From assembly GCA_964581385.1 (NCBI GenBank), contig CAZOOK010000001.1, positions 186,001 to 250,000 on the forward strand: 64,000 bases of DNA, in the 5' to 3' direction. Source of the DNA: CAZOOK01 sp964581385 (GTDB lineage: Bacteria > Pseudomonadota > Gammaproteobacteria > Nevskiales > Nevskiaceae). The notes under the pieces are model-generated. The model worked only from the letters and a program-made list of their open reading frames with translations, was not told the origin of the DNA and did not search any database. Shown here in pieces: positions 26,820-37,592 of this stretch (the stretch's first letter is position 1; each line of letters begins with the position of its first letter). A program made the translations under genes and the position numbers.

Positions 26820-27325
26820 TCAGCCGCGCGCACGTCGCGCTGCCCAGACGTTTGGCAGCGTGTCAGCAGCGCGCTGATAGGCGGTGCTGAAATCGCCGAA
26901 GGCGCGCAGGCATTCGTCGACGTTTTGATCCGCGCGCAATTCGAACGCGTTGATACCGCAGCGATGCATGAATTGCAGCTCGTCGCGCAGAACGTCGCCG
27001 ACGGCCCGAAGTTCGCCACGGTAACCGAAGCGCTCGCGCAGCACGCGCGCTTGCGAGAAGGCCCGGCCATCTGGCCACTTCGGCCATTCCAGCGCAATCA
27101 GTGGCAGGTCTTTTAACTCCGGCCATAGCGTCACGACGTCCTCAGTATTCGGAACCAGCACGCCGATGCTCAACGACGCAGCGGATAGCGCGTCGCGTTC
27201 CTTGCGTAAGCGTGCGAGGCTGATGATGACCTTGCCGGAAGCGGGCAGCGCGGCGTCGTCGGCAAGGCGAGCCCAATCATCGGTGGTGCGAACGCCGTCG
27301 CGGATCAAGACGAGAAACGGAGTGC

Positions 27326-27329
<4 letters not shown>
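26820..27329 (-). CDS. DUF934 protein linked to sulfite reductase
   Basis: The 169-residue product has the DUF934 pattern (ISLARLRKERDAL, LIALEWPKWPDGRAFSQARVLRERFGYRGELRAVG in parts, FELRADQ). The family is almost always encoded next to the sulfite reductase hemoprotein in beta- and gammaproteobacteria. A role in electron delivery or assembly has been suggested but is not known. Its ATG overlaps the stop of the reductase gene by four bases, which shows translational coupling. The usual next gene, cysH, is absent here. Confidence 0.9.
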
Positions 27330-29011
<1,682 letters not shown>

Positions 29012-29104
29012 CGCGGACCCCGGAGAGGACGGCTGCGAGATCGTTCAGATTACCAGCGACTGCAAATGACGCCAGTACTATCAATAGAACGAAAGCGAAT
29101 AAAA

Positions 29105-29134
29105 ATTATAGCGGTCCGCCTGCAGCTTTTACAG
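29105..29134 (-). promoter_or_regulatory. Candidate promoter of the sulfite reductase operon
   Basis: On the minus strand a perfect TATAAT (29105-29110) lies ~95 bases upstream of the reductase start. A weak -35 (CTGTAA) stands 18 bases further up and overlaps the stop of the cysB-like gene. A poor -35 fits a promoter that depends on an activator such as CysB. No clear CysB site could be assigned. Confidence 0.4.
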
Positions 29135-30109
29135 CAAGTGCAGCTTGGCGATGAGTTCGTGGGTACGCCGCACGCGTTCTTCCGGAATCGCAATCGCACT
29201 CACTTCGTCGATCAGGTCGCGCGTCAAATGGGGTGCGAATTCATTCATGAATTCATACATATACCCGCGCAAATACATGCCACGTCGAAAACCGATGTGA
29301 GTGGTGCTGGGATCAAATAAATGGTCGGCCGGCAGGGACACAAGATCGGCGTCGGCCTTGGCGTCATAAGCCATCGTTGCGACGATGCCCACGCCCAGGC
29401 CCAGACGAACGTAGGTCTTGATGACGTCCGAGTCCACGGCTGTAAGGACCACGTCGGGATGCAAACCATGCGCGGCGAAGGCCTGATCAAGCTTCGAGCG
29501 GCCGGTGAAGCCGAACGTGTAGGTAATCAGCGGATGGGCGGCTAGATCTTCAAGCGACAGCCGCGATTTCTGGGTTAGCGGATGATCGGGTCGCACCAGT
29601 ACGCTGCGATTCCAGTGATAGCAGGGCAGCATGACCAGTTGCTCGAAATGCTCGAGGGCTTCGGTTGCGATGGCGAAATCCGCCTGGCCTTCGACTGCCA
29701 GCTTCGCAATCTGCGGCGGCGAACCTTGGTGCAGATGCAGACTCACTTTCCGGTAACGGTCACGAAATCGCGAGATCACGTTGGGCAGCGCATAGCGGGC
29801 CTGAGTGTGCGTGGTGGCGATCGAAAGATCGCCGCGATCTGCGTCCTGGAATTCCTGAGCGATGTTCTTGATGTTCTCAACTTCGCTCAGCAGTCGCGCC
29901 GTATATTCCAGAATGCGGTGTCCCGCAGGCGTGATTTCAGCCAGGTGCTTGCCGTTGCGCACAAAGATATCGACACCCAATTCCTCTTCGAGCAGCCGAA
30001 CCTGTTTGCTGACACCGGGCTGGGAAGTGAACAGCGCATCCGCTGCCGCGGTCACGTTTAGGCCGCGATTCGCCACTTCATATATGTAGTGAAGCTGCCT
30101 GATTTTCAT
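29129..30109 (-). CDS. cysB: CysB-type LysR family regulator
   Basis: This LysR-type regulator has an N-terminal winged helix (QLHYIYEVANRGLNVTAAAD, then SQPGVSKQVRLLEEELG) and a CysB-like effector domain with the conserved segments THTQARYALP and LHQGSPPQIA, which line the sulfate/N-acetylserine pocket in known CysB proteins. The length of 326 residues is normal. It is expected to activate sulfur assimilation genes when sulfur is short. It lies directly upstream of the sulfite reductase gene in the same direction and is divergent to the TauE-type exporter. Confidence 0.93.
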   Translation of the reverse strand: MKIRQLHYIYEVANRGLNVTAAADALFTSQPGVSKQVRLLEEELGVDIFVRNGKHLAEITPAGHRILEYTARLLSEVENIKNIAQEFQDADRGDLSIATTHTQARYALPNVISRFRDRYRKVSLHLHQGSPPQIAKLAVEGQADFAIATEALEHFEQLVMLPCYHWNRSVLVRPDHPLTQKSRLSLEDLAAHPLITYTFGFTGRSKLDQAFAAHGLHPDVVLTAVDSDVIKTYVRLGLGVGIVATMAYDAKADADLVSLPADHLFDPSTTHIGFRRGMYLRGYMYEFMNEFAPHLTRDLIDEVSAIAIPEERVRRTHELIAKLHLL

Positions 30110-30238
30110 AATGTTTTGTCTATTTTGAGAAACACTAATTCTATTTGGTTATAAATGAATGCCTAAATAATTCTTAAGCTAATAACCTTCCGCTGTTAAG
30201 GTGGAATCTGAAGATTCTCATATCAAAATTGAATAAGC
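30110..30238. promoter_or_regulatory. AT-rich divergent control region between cysB and tauE-like gene
   Basis: The 129 bases are clearly richer in A and T than the surrounding DNA and contain TTATAAAT and AATAATTCTTAAGCTAATAA stretches. Their position between divergent genes and composition fit overlapping promoters with a LysR-type site. I cannot assign a defined box. Confidence 0.45.
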
Positions 30239-31051
30239 ATGAATTTCTTGGGATACAGCCTTGCAGGGCTGGTGGTGGGAAGCGCAGTGGGGGCAACGGG
30301 AGTAGGGGGCGGATCGCTGATGACGCCGATCCTGATCCTTTTCTATGGCATTAGCCCGTCGCTGGCGGTCGGTACCGATCTTCTCTATGCGTCCATCAGC
30401 AAGTCGTTCGGTACGTGGCTGCACAACCGCAACCAGTCGGTCGATTGGCGCATCGTCGGCTGGCAGGCGCTCGGCAGCGTGCCGGCTGCGTTGCTGACGC
30501 TGTTGTTCATCAGTCACATGAGCGATATCAAGCAGCTCGATCATCTCATCAAGCTGGTGCTGTCGTCGGCGATTCTGGCGACCGCGACCTTTACGCTGAT
30601 CCAGGATCGCGTGATGGTATTCATCAATGGCAACGGTAACGGCAACGGGAAAAAGAGCGAGCCGATCGAAGCTCGCGAACCGAAATACCAGCGGCTGCTT
30701 ACGCTGCTGTCCGGCGTGCTGATCGGTTCGATCGTTACGATTTCCTCGGTGGGCGCCGGTGCCATTGGCATGATGCTGTTGCTGCTGCTCTATCCAAAAC
30801 ATGAACCGATCTCCATCGTCGGTAGCGACTTGGCGCACGCGGTTCTCATCACCGCCATCGCCGGGGCGGGACATGCCCGGCTCGGCAGTGTCGACTACAC
30901 GCTGCTCGCAAGTCTGCTGGTGGGTGCGATTCCCGGTATTTGGCTGGGCAGCCGCATCGGCTTCCGCCTGAAAGCGCGGGTGCTCAAACGCACTATCTCC
31001 ATCTTGCTGCTGATCGTCGGCGGAATGACGCTTTACAAAGCGCTGCAATAA
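30239..31051 (+). CDS. TauE/SafE-family sulfite/organosulfonate exporter
   Basis: This integral membrane protein of 270 residues has the two-fold repeated family pattern: GLVVGSAVGATGVGGGSLMT near the start and GSIVTISSVGAGAIGMMLL in the second half, with about eight hydrophobic segments. Family members export sulfite or sulfonates. Its position divergent from cysB and upstream of cysG suggests removal of surplus sulfite. A hydrophilic linker (NGNGNGNGKKSEPIEARE) separates the two halves. Confidence 0.88.
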   Translation: MNFLGYSLAGLVVGSAVGATGVGGGSLMTPILILFYGISPSLAVGTDLLYASISKSFGTWLHNRNQSVDWRIVGWQALGSVPAALLTLLFISHMSDIKQLDHLIKLVLSSAILATATFTLIQDRVMVFINGNGNGNGKKSEPIEAREPKYQRLLTLLSGVLIGSIVTISSVGAGAIGMMLLLLLYPKHEPISIVGSDLAHAVLITAIAGAGHARLGSVDYTLLASLLVGAIPGIWLGSRIGFRLKARVLKRTISILLLIVGGMTLYKALQ

Positions 31052-31149
31052 GCTTTGCAGCAGTTCGTGGTTCGCTTTGCGTAATCAATAGACTGATGCG
31101 TGGATTGCCTGCACGCCCCCCAGAAAAGATTCTGAAGGCCATTGTGATC

Positions 31150-31284
31150 GTCAACGCATATCTTTAAAAGAAATATAAACTGATTTATATATTCTATCTA
31201 GGAATATAAAGTGCCCGCCTGAGGCTTTGCGCTTGCCTGCCACTATGCGCACAATGCAACGAATGAACTTTCGGGGCTAATCCC
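31150..31284 (+). promoter_or_regulatory. AT-rich leader of cysG
   Basis: The sequence ATATAAACTGATTTATATATTC near 31170-31193, followed by GGAATATAAAG, is far richer in A and T than the surroundings and lies ~80 bases before the cysG start. It is the likely promoter region and a candidate CysB target. No exact box can be defined. Confidence 0.4.
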
Positions 31285-32694
31285 TTGCGGCAGCGATACT
31301 TTCCGATCGCGCTGAGACTCGACGGTGCGCGCGTGCTGGTGGTCGGCGGCGGGGAAGTGGCTGCGCGCAAGCTGCGTCTGCTGCGCCGCGCGGAGCCCGT
31401 GATCGAGATGGTGGCCGCCACCCTCAACGAAGAGCTCGAAAGTTTACGCAGACAGGGAGCTATTGCCTTGATTGCGGAACGTTTCCAGTCCAGCCAGGTG
31501 GAGGGTTGCCGGCTGGTCGTTGCCGCGACCGACGATAAGCAGCTCAACCGCGAAGTGGCGGCGGCGGCGCGGGCGCGCAATATCCCCGTCAATGTCGTTG
31601 ATGATCCGGAACCGTCTACGTTCATAACCCCGGCGATCGTCGATCGCACGCCGCTGCAGATCGCTATTTCCAGCGGCGGCGCCGCGCCGGTGCTCGCGCG
31701 GCGGCTGCGCGAGCGCATCGAAGCTTTGGTGCCGGCGCACTTCGGCCGGTTGGCGGAGTTCATGCAGAACCGCCGCGAACGTATCAAAAGTGCTTTGCCG
31801 ACAGCCGAGCGCCGTGCCTTGTGGGAACGGTTCCTCGATGGTGCCGGGGCCGAAGCGGTGTTGCGCGGCGATGACGATGCCGCCGATCGCGAACTCGACC
31901 GCATCGTTGCCGGTGGACCGGCGCGCGGTGAGGTCTATCTGGTCGGCGCCGGGCCGGGTGATCCGGATCTGCTGACATTCCGCGCCCTACGACTGATGCA
32001 ACAAGCCGATGTCGTGCTGTACGACCGCTTGCTGCCCGACGCGATCCTGGAACTGGTGCGCCGTGATGCGGAACGCGTGTTTGTCGGCAAGCGTCGCAAC
32101 CAGCACAGTGTGCCGCAGGATGAAATCAACGCCGAACTCGTGCGGCGCGCGCGCGCCGGCCAACGCGTGCTGCGCCTCAAGGGTGGTGATCCATTCGTGT
32201 TCGGACGCGGTGGCGAAGAAATCGAAACGCTCGCTGCAGCCGGGATTCCGTTTCAGGTCGTGCCGGGAATCACCGCCGCCAGCGGTTGCGCAGCTTATGC
32301 CGGGATTCCGTTGACGCATCGCGACTATGCGCAGGCTTGCGTGTTCGTCACCGGCCATGCGCGCGCCGACGGCGAACTGACTCTTCCTTGGGATGGCCTG
32401 GCCCGGCGTGGCCAGACGGTCGTGATCTACATGGGGCTGGGGTCACTGCCGATGCTATGCATGAAGCTTGTCGCGCATGGCCTGCCGGCGGACTGGCCGG
32501 CGGCGTTGATAGAAGAGGGAACGCGACCGGCTCAGCGCGTAATCGCAGCGACCCTCGGCGATTTGCCCGAAAAAGTTGCCGCAGCGGGAGTAGCCGGAGC
32601 CAGTCTGGTCATTGTCGGCGAAGTCGTGCGTCTGCGTGAGCGGCTCGACTGGTTCCGCTCTGCTGGAGTCGCGGCCGGACCGGGAGTTCAATGA
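31285..32694 (+). CDS. cysG: Siroheme synthase CysG (trifunctional)
   Basis: CysG makes siroheme from uroporphyrinogen III. Residues 1-~210 are the dehydrogenase/ferrochelatase part (VLVVGGGEVAARKLRLL, ISSGGAAPVLARRLRERIE). Residues ~215-460 are the SAM uroporphyrinogen methyltransferase part (VYLVGAGPGDPDLLTFRALR, VLRLKGGDPFVFGRGGEE, YMGLGSLP). The length of 469 residues is normal. The only plausible start is TTG 31285, giving MRQRYFPIALRL, which fits homologues; the ribosome site is weak. It serves the sulfite reductase encoded 2.3 kb away. Confidence 0.95.
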   Translation: MRQRYFPIALRLDGARVLVVGGGEVAARKLRLLRRAEPVIEMVAATLNEELESLRRQGAIALIAERFQSSQVEGCRLVVAATDDKQLNREVAAAARARNIPVNVVDDPEPSTFITPAIVDRTPLQIAISSGGAAPVLARRLRERIEALVPAHFGRLAEFMQNRRERIKSALPTAERRALWERFLDGAGAEAVLRGDDDAADRELDRIVAGGPARGEVYLVGAGPGDPDLLTFRALRLMQQADVVLYDRLLPDAILELVRRDAERVFVGKRRNQHSVPQDEINAELVRRARAGQRVLRLKGGDPFVFGRGGEEIETLAAAGIPFQVVPGITAASGCAAYAGIPLTHRDYAQACVFVTGHARADGELTLPWDGLARRGQTVVIYMGLGSLPMLCMKLVAHGLPADWPAALIEEGTRPAQRVIAATLGDLPEKVAAAGVAGASLVIVGEVVRLRERLDWFRSAGVAAGPGVQ

Positions 32695-32695
32695 A

Positions 32696-34174
32696 ATGAT
32701 GTCATCGCTGCGTGCTGCTGCGGTTCTGGCGTTAGGTGTGGCAATCGTCGCTGGGGTGCCATCCATTGCTGACGCGCGCATGGTCGGTAGCATCAATTTC
32801 ACCACCTGCACGCTGGCAGCCAAGGGCCGCTCGGGCGCCGTCGCGGCAGAATGTGCCCGCTTTCCAGTACCGGAAAATCCGGCGCTTCCGGAAGGACGCA
32901 AGATCGAGCTTCGCGTCGCGCTGGTGCAGGCGCGCACGCCGAAAGTCGGCGCGGATATGGTGACACTGCTGGCAGGCGGTCCGGGGCAGGCTGCTGTCGA
33001 TTCGTTTCCGGACGCGGCCGATACCTTCGAACCGCTGCGCAAGCATCACGCGATCCTGCTCGTCGATCAGCGCGGGACCGGTGGATCGCATGCGCTGCGT
33101 TGCCAATATCCCGATTGGAACTCGCCGTCGTCTCAGGACGCGGCAATCTGGAAAAATTTCGCGCAGCGTTGCCGGCAAGCGCTGGAGAGCGATGCCGATC
33201 TGACGCAGTACACCACGGACAATGCGGTTCGCGACCTGGAAGCGGTGCGGCAGGCGCTCGGATCGCCGGCGCTCGATCTGGTCGGTGTCTCCTATGGAAC
33301 GCGCGTCGCACTCGAATATCTGCGTCGCTATCCGCAGGGCGTGCGCAGCGTGGTGCTGGACGGCGTGGTCCCGCCGGAACTGCCGCTGGGGCAGGAGCAT
33401 GCACGCAATCTGGATGCGGCGCTCGCGCAGATTTTCGGATATTGCCGCACCGACGCCGCTTGTCGCGAGCGCTTCGGTGATCCTGCTTCGACGCTGGCAG
33501 CACTGCAGCGGAAAGTCGCGGCGAAGCCCATACGTGCACAAGTGGCCGATCCAGTCACCGGTGTCTGGTCCGAGAGCACGCTGTATGCCTCGACGTTGTC
33601 GGGCATCGTGCGTCTCTACGCCTATGCACCGGAATTCGCTTCCTTGCTGCCACTGCTCATCGACGAGGCTGCCAAGGGACGGCCGCAGTCGATCCTCGCA
33701 CAAGGCCGCGTGGTGTTCGGACAGGTCTCCGATTCGATCGCGCTCGGCATGGAGTTGTCGGTGATCTGTGCCGAGGATGCGCCCTTCCTGCGTTCCCTGC
33801 CCGGCGACGAAAACACGCTGCTTGGTACCAACATCACCGACATGACGCTAGCGCAATGTTCGCAATGGCCACAGGGCCATGTCGCGCCGGATTTCCATAC
33901 GCCGGTGTCGTCCAACAAGCCGGTACTTCTGCTGTCGGGCGCCTGGGATCCGGTGACGCCGCCGCGCTATGCGGACGCGGTTGCCGCCCATCTGCCGAAC
34001 AGCCGTCATCTCATTGCTGCCGGGCAAGGTCATAACGTGATGCCACGCGGCTGTCTGCCGCGGTTGGTGCGGCAGTTCGTCGAACAGCTCCAGCCCGAGG
34101 ATCTCGATGTGGATTGCATCGCCGAATTTGGTCCGACGCCGGCCTTCGTCAGCTTTCTGGGACCGGGACCGTGA
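32696..34174 (+). CDS. Exported alpha/beta hydrolase, S33 (tripeptidyl aminopeptidase-like)
   Basis: A signal peptide (AAAVLALGVAIVAGVPSIADA) is followed by an alpha/beta hydrolase with LLAGGPGQAA (oxyanion), DQRGTGGS and the nucleophile Ser199 in GVSYGTR. The C-terminal part (SGAWDPVTPPRYADAVA, GQGHNVMPRGCLP) is the TAP-like domain with the Asp and His of the triad. This layout fits proline/tripeptidyl aminopeptidases acting in the periplasm. ATG 32696 starts two bases after the cysG stop. Its own stop overlaps the ABC ATPase start (GTGA), so peptidase and exporter are coupled. Confidence 0.88.
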   Translation: MMSSLRAAAVLALGVAIVAGVPSIADARMVGSINFTTCTLAAKGRSGAVAAECARFPVPENPALPEGRKIELRVALVQARTPKVGADMVTLLAGGPGQAAVDSFPDAADTFEPLRKHHAILLVDQRGTGGSHALRCQYPDWNSPSSQDAAIWKNFAQRCRQALESDADLTQYTTDNAVRDLEAVRQALGSPALDLVGVSYGTRVALEYLRRYPQGVRSVVLDGVVPPELPLGQEHARNLDAALAQIFGYCRTDAACRERFGDPASTLAALQRKVAAKPIRAQVADPVTGVWSESTLYASTLSGIVRLYAYAPEFASLLPLLIDEAAKGRPQSILAQGRVVFGQVSDSIALGMELSVICAEDAPFLRSLPGDENTLLGTNITDMTLAQCSQWPQGHVAPDFHTPVSSNKPVLLLSGAWDPVTPPRYADAVAAHLPNSRHLIAAGQGHNVMPRGCLPRLVRQFVEQLQPEDLDVDCIAEFGPTPAFVSFLGPGP

Positions 34175-34905
34175 TCGAAGCCCGCGAGCTGTTCCGATCG
34201 TTCAACAAAATGCAGGCCGTGCGCGGCGTGTCGCTACGTGCCGAGGACGGTTGCATCACCGGCCTGCTGGGCCCTAACGGCGCCGGCAAAACCACGACGA
34301 TGCGCATGCTCTGCACCTTGCTGCGTCCGGACAATGGACAAGTGTTTATTGACGGTATCGATGCGCAAACTGATCCGCTTGGCGCACGCCGCCGGCTCGG
34401 CGTGCTGCCCGACCATCGCGGTCTCTACCGGCGGCTGACGACGCGCGAAAATATCGAATACTTCGGGCGTCTGCACGGTCTGAACGAGCCCGAGCTCAAG
34501 CGCCGTACCGATAAGCTGATCGACGCGCTCGACATGCGCGACATCGAGCATCGCGCGACCGAGGGATTCTCACAGGGTCAGCGCGTCAAGACCGCGATTG
34601 CCCGCGCACTCGTCCATGACCCGCGCAACCTGCTGCTGGATGAACCCACCAACGGTCTCGATGTCATGGCGACGCGTGCATTACGCGAATTCCTGCGCCG
34701 ACTGCGTGGGCAGGGGCGCTGCATCGTGCTGTCCAGCCATGTGATGCAGGAAGTCGCCGTATTGTGCGACTCCATAATCATCATCGCTGCGGGTCGCGTC
34801 ATTGCCAGCGGTACGCCCGATGCGCTGCGCGAAGCCGCCGGCGAGAACAATCTTGAGGACGCCTTCATGAAACTGATCGGTTCCGCCGAGGGAATGCTCG
34901 CATGA
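34171..34905 (+). CDS. ABC transporter ATP-binding protein (NatA/CcmA-type)
   Basis: A single ATPase domain of 244 residues: Walker A GPNGAGKT (34-41), signature FSQGQ, Walker B LLLDEPTNGLD and switch HVMQEV. It resembles the NatA-type ATPases that drive ABC-2 permeases. It starts with GTG 34171, overlapping the peptidase stop by four bases. The permease follows after 55 bases. The substrate is unknown. Confidence 0.92.
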   Translation: MIEARELFRSFNKMQAVRGVSLRAEDGCITGLLGPNGAGKTTTMRMLCTLLRPDNGQVFIDGIDAQTDPLGARRRLGVLPDHRGLYRRLTTRENIEYFGRLHGLNEPELKRRTDKLIDALDMRDIEHRATEGFSQGQRVKTAIARALVHDPRNLLLDEPTNGLDVMATRALREFLRRLRGQGRCIVLSSHVMQEVAVLCDSIIIIAAGRVIASGTPDALREAAGENNLEDAFMKLIGSAEGMLA

Positions 34906-34960
34906 GTCCGTCTTCCTGCACCACAGTTGCAGCCGGCAGCGGTTGCCGCCGGAGTGCCGC

Positions 34961-36136
34961 GTGAGGCGCGCCTGGCTCACCGTATTCCGCAAGGAAGTGA
35001 TCGAAAACGCGCGCGACCGCCGCACCATCCTGACGGCGCTGGTGCTGGGGCCACTGATCGGTCCCGTCCTGTTCTCCATCGTCCTGGGATTTACCTTGGA
35101 CAAGGAGCAGCGCGACGCCGAGAGCACTCTGCGTCTGCCGGTGGTCGGCGCGGAGCGGGCGCCGAATCTCATCGGCTTTCTGAAGCAGCAGGGTGTGGTG
35201 ATTCTGCCGTTGCTGGACGATCCGGAGGAAGCAGTCCGCAGTCAGACCGAAACGGTCATCCTGCGCATTCCCGCGGAATATCCGGATCAATGGGGACGCG
35301 GCGAGCCCGCCATCGTCGAGTTGTTGCACGACGCCTCGCGCCGCAACGCGGATACGCCTTTCCATCGCGCCAGATATCTGATCGACGCGTATTCGCGGCA
35401 GATGGGCGCGCTGCGCCTGCTCTCGCGCGGCGTCGCACCCAAGGAACCACAACCCGTCGCTATCGCGGACCGAGATTTATCCACTCCACAGGGACGCGCT
35501 TCGGTGCTGCTGGCGATGCTTCCGTATTTCCTTGTGCTTTCGATCTTCATCGGCGGCATGTATCTGGCCATCGATGCGACAGCCGGCGAACGCGAGCGCC
35601 AATCGCTGGAACCGCTGCTGCTCAACCCGGTGTCGCGCGCTCAAATCGCGATCGGCAAGCTATGTGCGATCAGCGTTTACTCGGCGCTGTCGGCCGTCAT
35701 CAGCATCATCGCTTTCGCGATCAGCGTGCGCTTCATTCCGACCTCGGATCTTGGCTTCGATCTGCGTCTTCCTCTTCGTCAGGCGCTGCTGATCGGTCTC
35801 GTGATTGCGCCGCTGGCGCCGCTGGCCGCGTCGCTGCAGACCCTGTTCGCGGCGCGCACGAAAACCTTTCGTGAAGCGCAGACCCATCTGCAGTTCATGA
35901 CGCTGGTGCCGCTCATTCCGAGCTTCATGCAGATCCTCGATCCGACCAAGCCGTCGGCGTGGATGTATCAGGTTCCCCTGTTCAGCCAGAGCACGCTAAT
36001 CGGCGAACTGACGCGAGGCGAAACCATTTCTATTGCGCAACTAGCGGTGTGCTGGGGATGGAGTCTGCTCGCGGCGCTCCTGCTGAGCGCCGTCGTCATT
36101 GCTGCTTATCGGCGTGAGCGTGTTGTTTTTGGATAG
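34961..36136 (+). CDS. ABC-2 type permease (NatB-like)
   Basis: The ~391-residue membrane protein starts with an amphipathic segment and TM1 (FRKEVIENARDRRTILTALVLGPLIG). A long periplasmic domain follows, then a cluster of TM helices after residue ~190 including the ATAGERERQSLEPLLLNPVS cytoplasmic loop typical of NatB/ABC-2 exporters. GTG 34961 is the likely start (VRRAWLTVF); an in-frame TTG lies at 34943. It forms an exporter with the preceding ATPase. Coupling with the S33 peptidase is seen in other genomes, where a processed or toxic peptide is suspected as cargo; here that is inference. Confidence 0.88.
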   Translation: MRRAWLTVFRKEVIENARDRRTILTALVLGPLIGPVLFSIVLGFTLDKEQRDAESTLRLPVVGAERAPNLIGFLKQQGVVILPLLDDPEEAVRSQTETVILRIPAEYPDQWGRGEPAIVELLHDASRRNADTPFHRARYLIDAYSRQMGALRLLSRGVAPKEPQPVAIADRDLSTPQGRASVLLAMLPYFLVLSIFIGGMYLAIDATAGERERQSLEPLLLNPVSRAQIAIGKLCAISVYSALSAVISIIAFAISVRFIPTSDLGFDLRLPLRQALLIGLVIAPLAPLAASLQTLFAARTKTFREAQTHLQFMTLVPLIPSFMQILDPTKPSAWMYQVPLFSQSTLIGELTRGETISIAQLAVCWGWSLLAALLLSAVVIAAYRRERVVFG

Positions 36137-36228
36137 GGGATTAGGGTCTGCTATTGAGCCGACCGCACGATATTGGAATGTAAGAGAACCCACCGAGCAC
36201 GATGCGGGTGAAGAACCGGGTGTTCGCT

Positions 36229-36594
36229 TTATAAAGCCGACGAAGGTGTCCGAACGAAGACAGCCGCAGCAATGGCGAAAATGAACCACAGCATTGCCGG
36301 AACAATCGGCCCAAACAGCTGGCGAGCGAAGGCCCAGCTACTAGCGTCATAAATTGTGGTGCCCGACGCTGCCGCAACGCGAAGCTTATGCCACCTGTAA
36401 GCGAAGAATCCAAACAGACATGCAAATAGAACTACTGTTCCGGGCCACGACCGATGCCACCCATGAGCGATGGCTTTGGGGATGGCCACGATTATTAAAA
36501 GTGCCCAAATGCCAATGGTTGTGGCCGCGAAACGTGACCACGACAAATTCATAGGCACAGATAAATTCGGCTCGTCGCTTTTCATAACGCCCAA
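36229..36594 (-). CDS. Hypothetical small membrane protein
   Basis: I do not recognise the family. The 121-residue product (or 118 from the second ATG) has three hydrophobic segments: TTIGIWALLIIVAIPKAIA, WPGTVVLFACLFGFFAY and LFGPIVPAMLWFIFAIAAAVFV. It lies 18 bases downstream of the HEPN-like gene in the same direction and could share its transcript. Confidence 0.55.
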   Translation of the reverse strand: MGVMKSDEPNLSVPMNLSWSRFAATTIGIWALLIIVAIPKAIAHGWHRSWPGTVVLFACLFGFFAYRWHKLRVAAASGTTIYDASSWAFARQLFGPIVPAMLWFIFAIAAAVFVRTPSSAL

Positions 36595-36612
36595 ACGTTT
36601 AATATTCAGAGG

Positions 36613-37182
36613 CTACCGTCCTGCCCGAAGCAGACGAAAAAGAGTAGCTGGGCCTTCACCAAAAGGAATGATGGCGGAGTAGCCAGTGCGATAGATGTCC
36701 TTGGTGCCCAGTTTCAGCATCAAATCTCGGCATAGTTGCATAGCTACCTCAAGTTCATCGTAGCGGATGTTCGGAAGAACCACCGCTTTGGTTGCATGCT
36801 TAAGGTCGGCATGCGCCAATGCTTTCATTCTATATGCTCGAATATTCTTTACATGCTGATCCAGTTGATTCAACTTGATATCAATTTCCGCGATGATGCT
36901 AGCGTCTAATGTGCTCCTCGCGAGATCAATCAAGTATTGGAAACTCGCGTTGTCCTTGTCTTTGCCGCTCGATGCTGGATCAGTCAACCTTGATAGACAA
37001 AGAATGGTGTCATCAAGCAGCAAGCGCTGAAGCAGACCGAAGACGCTGGCGCCGCTGGAATTTAGCAATGTGATGCTGTCTTCCCCACTATCGAACAGCT
37101 CACAGTAAATCTTCCACCGGTATGTGAGCGAATGGACGGAAGTGTCGATGCACTTAAAAACAGATTCGTAGCTCGTGCTCAT
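36613..37182 (-). CDS. HEPN/AbiU2-like protein
   Basis: The all-helical protein of 189 residues shows the HEPN RNase motif R-x5-H at Arg118-His124 (RMKALAHAD), late in a long helical domain. Together with the N-terminal layout (SVHSLTYRWKIYCELF, LLLDDTILCLSRLTD) this resembles the AbiU2-type HEPN family, named after a phage abortive-infection protein. HEPN domains of this kind are usually ribonucleases or their relatives. The codon usage is AT-richer than the neighbours. The defence role is inference, and no obvious antitoxin is adjacent. Confidence 0.6.
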   Translation of the reverse strand: MSTSYESVFKCIDTSVHSLTYRWKIYCELFDSGEDSITLLNSSGASVFGLLQRLLLDDTILCLSRLTDPASSGKDKDNASFQYLIDLARSTLDASIIAEIDIKLNQLDQHVKNIRAYRMKALAHADLKHATKAVVLPNIRYDELEVAMQLCRDLMLKLGTKDIYRTGYSAIIPFGEGPATLFRLLRAGR

Positions 37183-37256
37183 GGTTTTTCCAAAGCTAAC
37201 TCAGAGCTAGGCCGTGGGACGCCCCGCGCAGCGAAACTCGCCGATCCCCAACAATT

Positions 37257-37580
37257 TCAAGCCACCGGCCCAACCTCCACTACAAGCCCGGACAGCTCCG
37301 CGCCCATCTTGATCTGACAGGAGAGACGCGAGGTCGGCCGTACTTCGACAAGTTCACCAATCGCGTCGAGCATCATTTGCTCGTCTTCGGTTCTCGGAGG
37401 CAGGCGTTCCACCCAGGCCGGATTGATGTAGACGTGGCAGGTGCCGCAGCTGCAGGTGCCGCCGCAGATGCCTTCCACGCCGAAATTAGCATCGCGCAGA
37501 GTTTCCATCAGCAGGCGTCCGTCGGTTGCATCAAGTGTGGTCTGGGCGCCATCGCGGGCGGTCACGCTTATTTCAGCCAT
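37257..37580 (-). CDS. [2Fe-2S] ferredoxin (adrenodoxin type)
   Basis: The 107-residue plant/adrenodoxin-type ferredoxin binds its cluster with Cys39, Cys45, Cys48 and Cys88 (CGGTCSCGTC and RLSCQI). The EDEQMMLD segment is also typical of this group, which passes electrons to oxygenases. It lies 89 bases downstream of the Rieske oxygenase and is probably its electron donor. A terminator hairpin stands between the two genes, so the relative dose may be set by read-through. Confidence 0.92.
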   Translation of the reverse strand: MAEISVTARDGAQTTLDATDGRLLMETLRDANFGVEGICGGTCSCGTCHVYINPAWVERLPPRTEDEQMMLDAIGELVEVRPTSRLSCQIKMGAELSGLVVEVGPVA

Positions 37581-37592
37581 TACAGCTTCTCC

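Noticed and set aside
30218..31048. Minus-strand open frame of 276 codons opposite the TauE-type gene
   Set aside because: It is Gln/Arg/His-rich with no domain, which is typical of a shadow of a GC-rich membrane protein gene.
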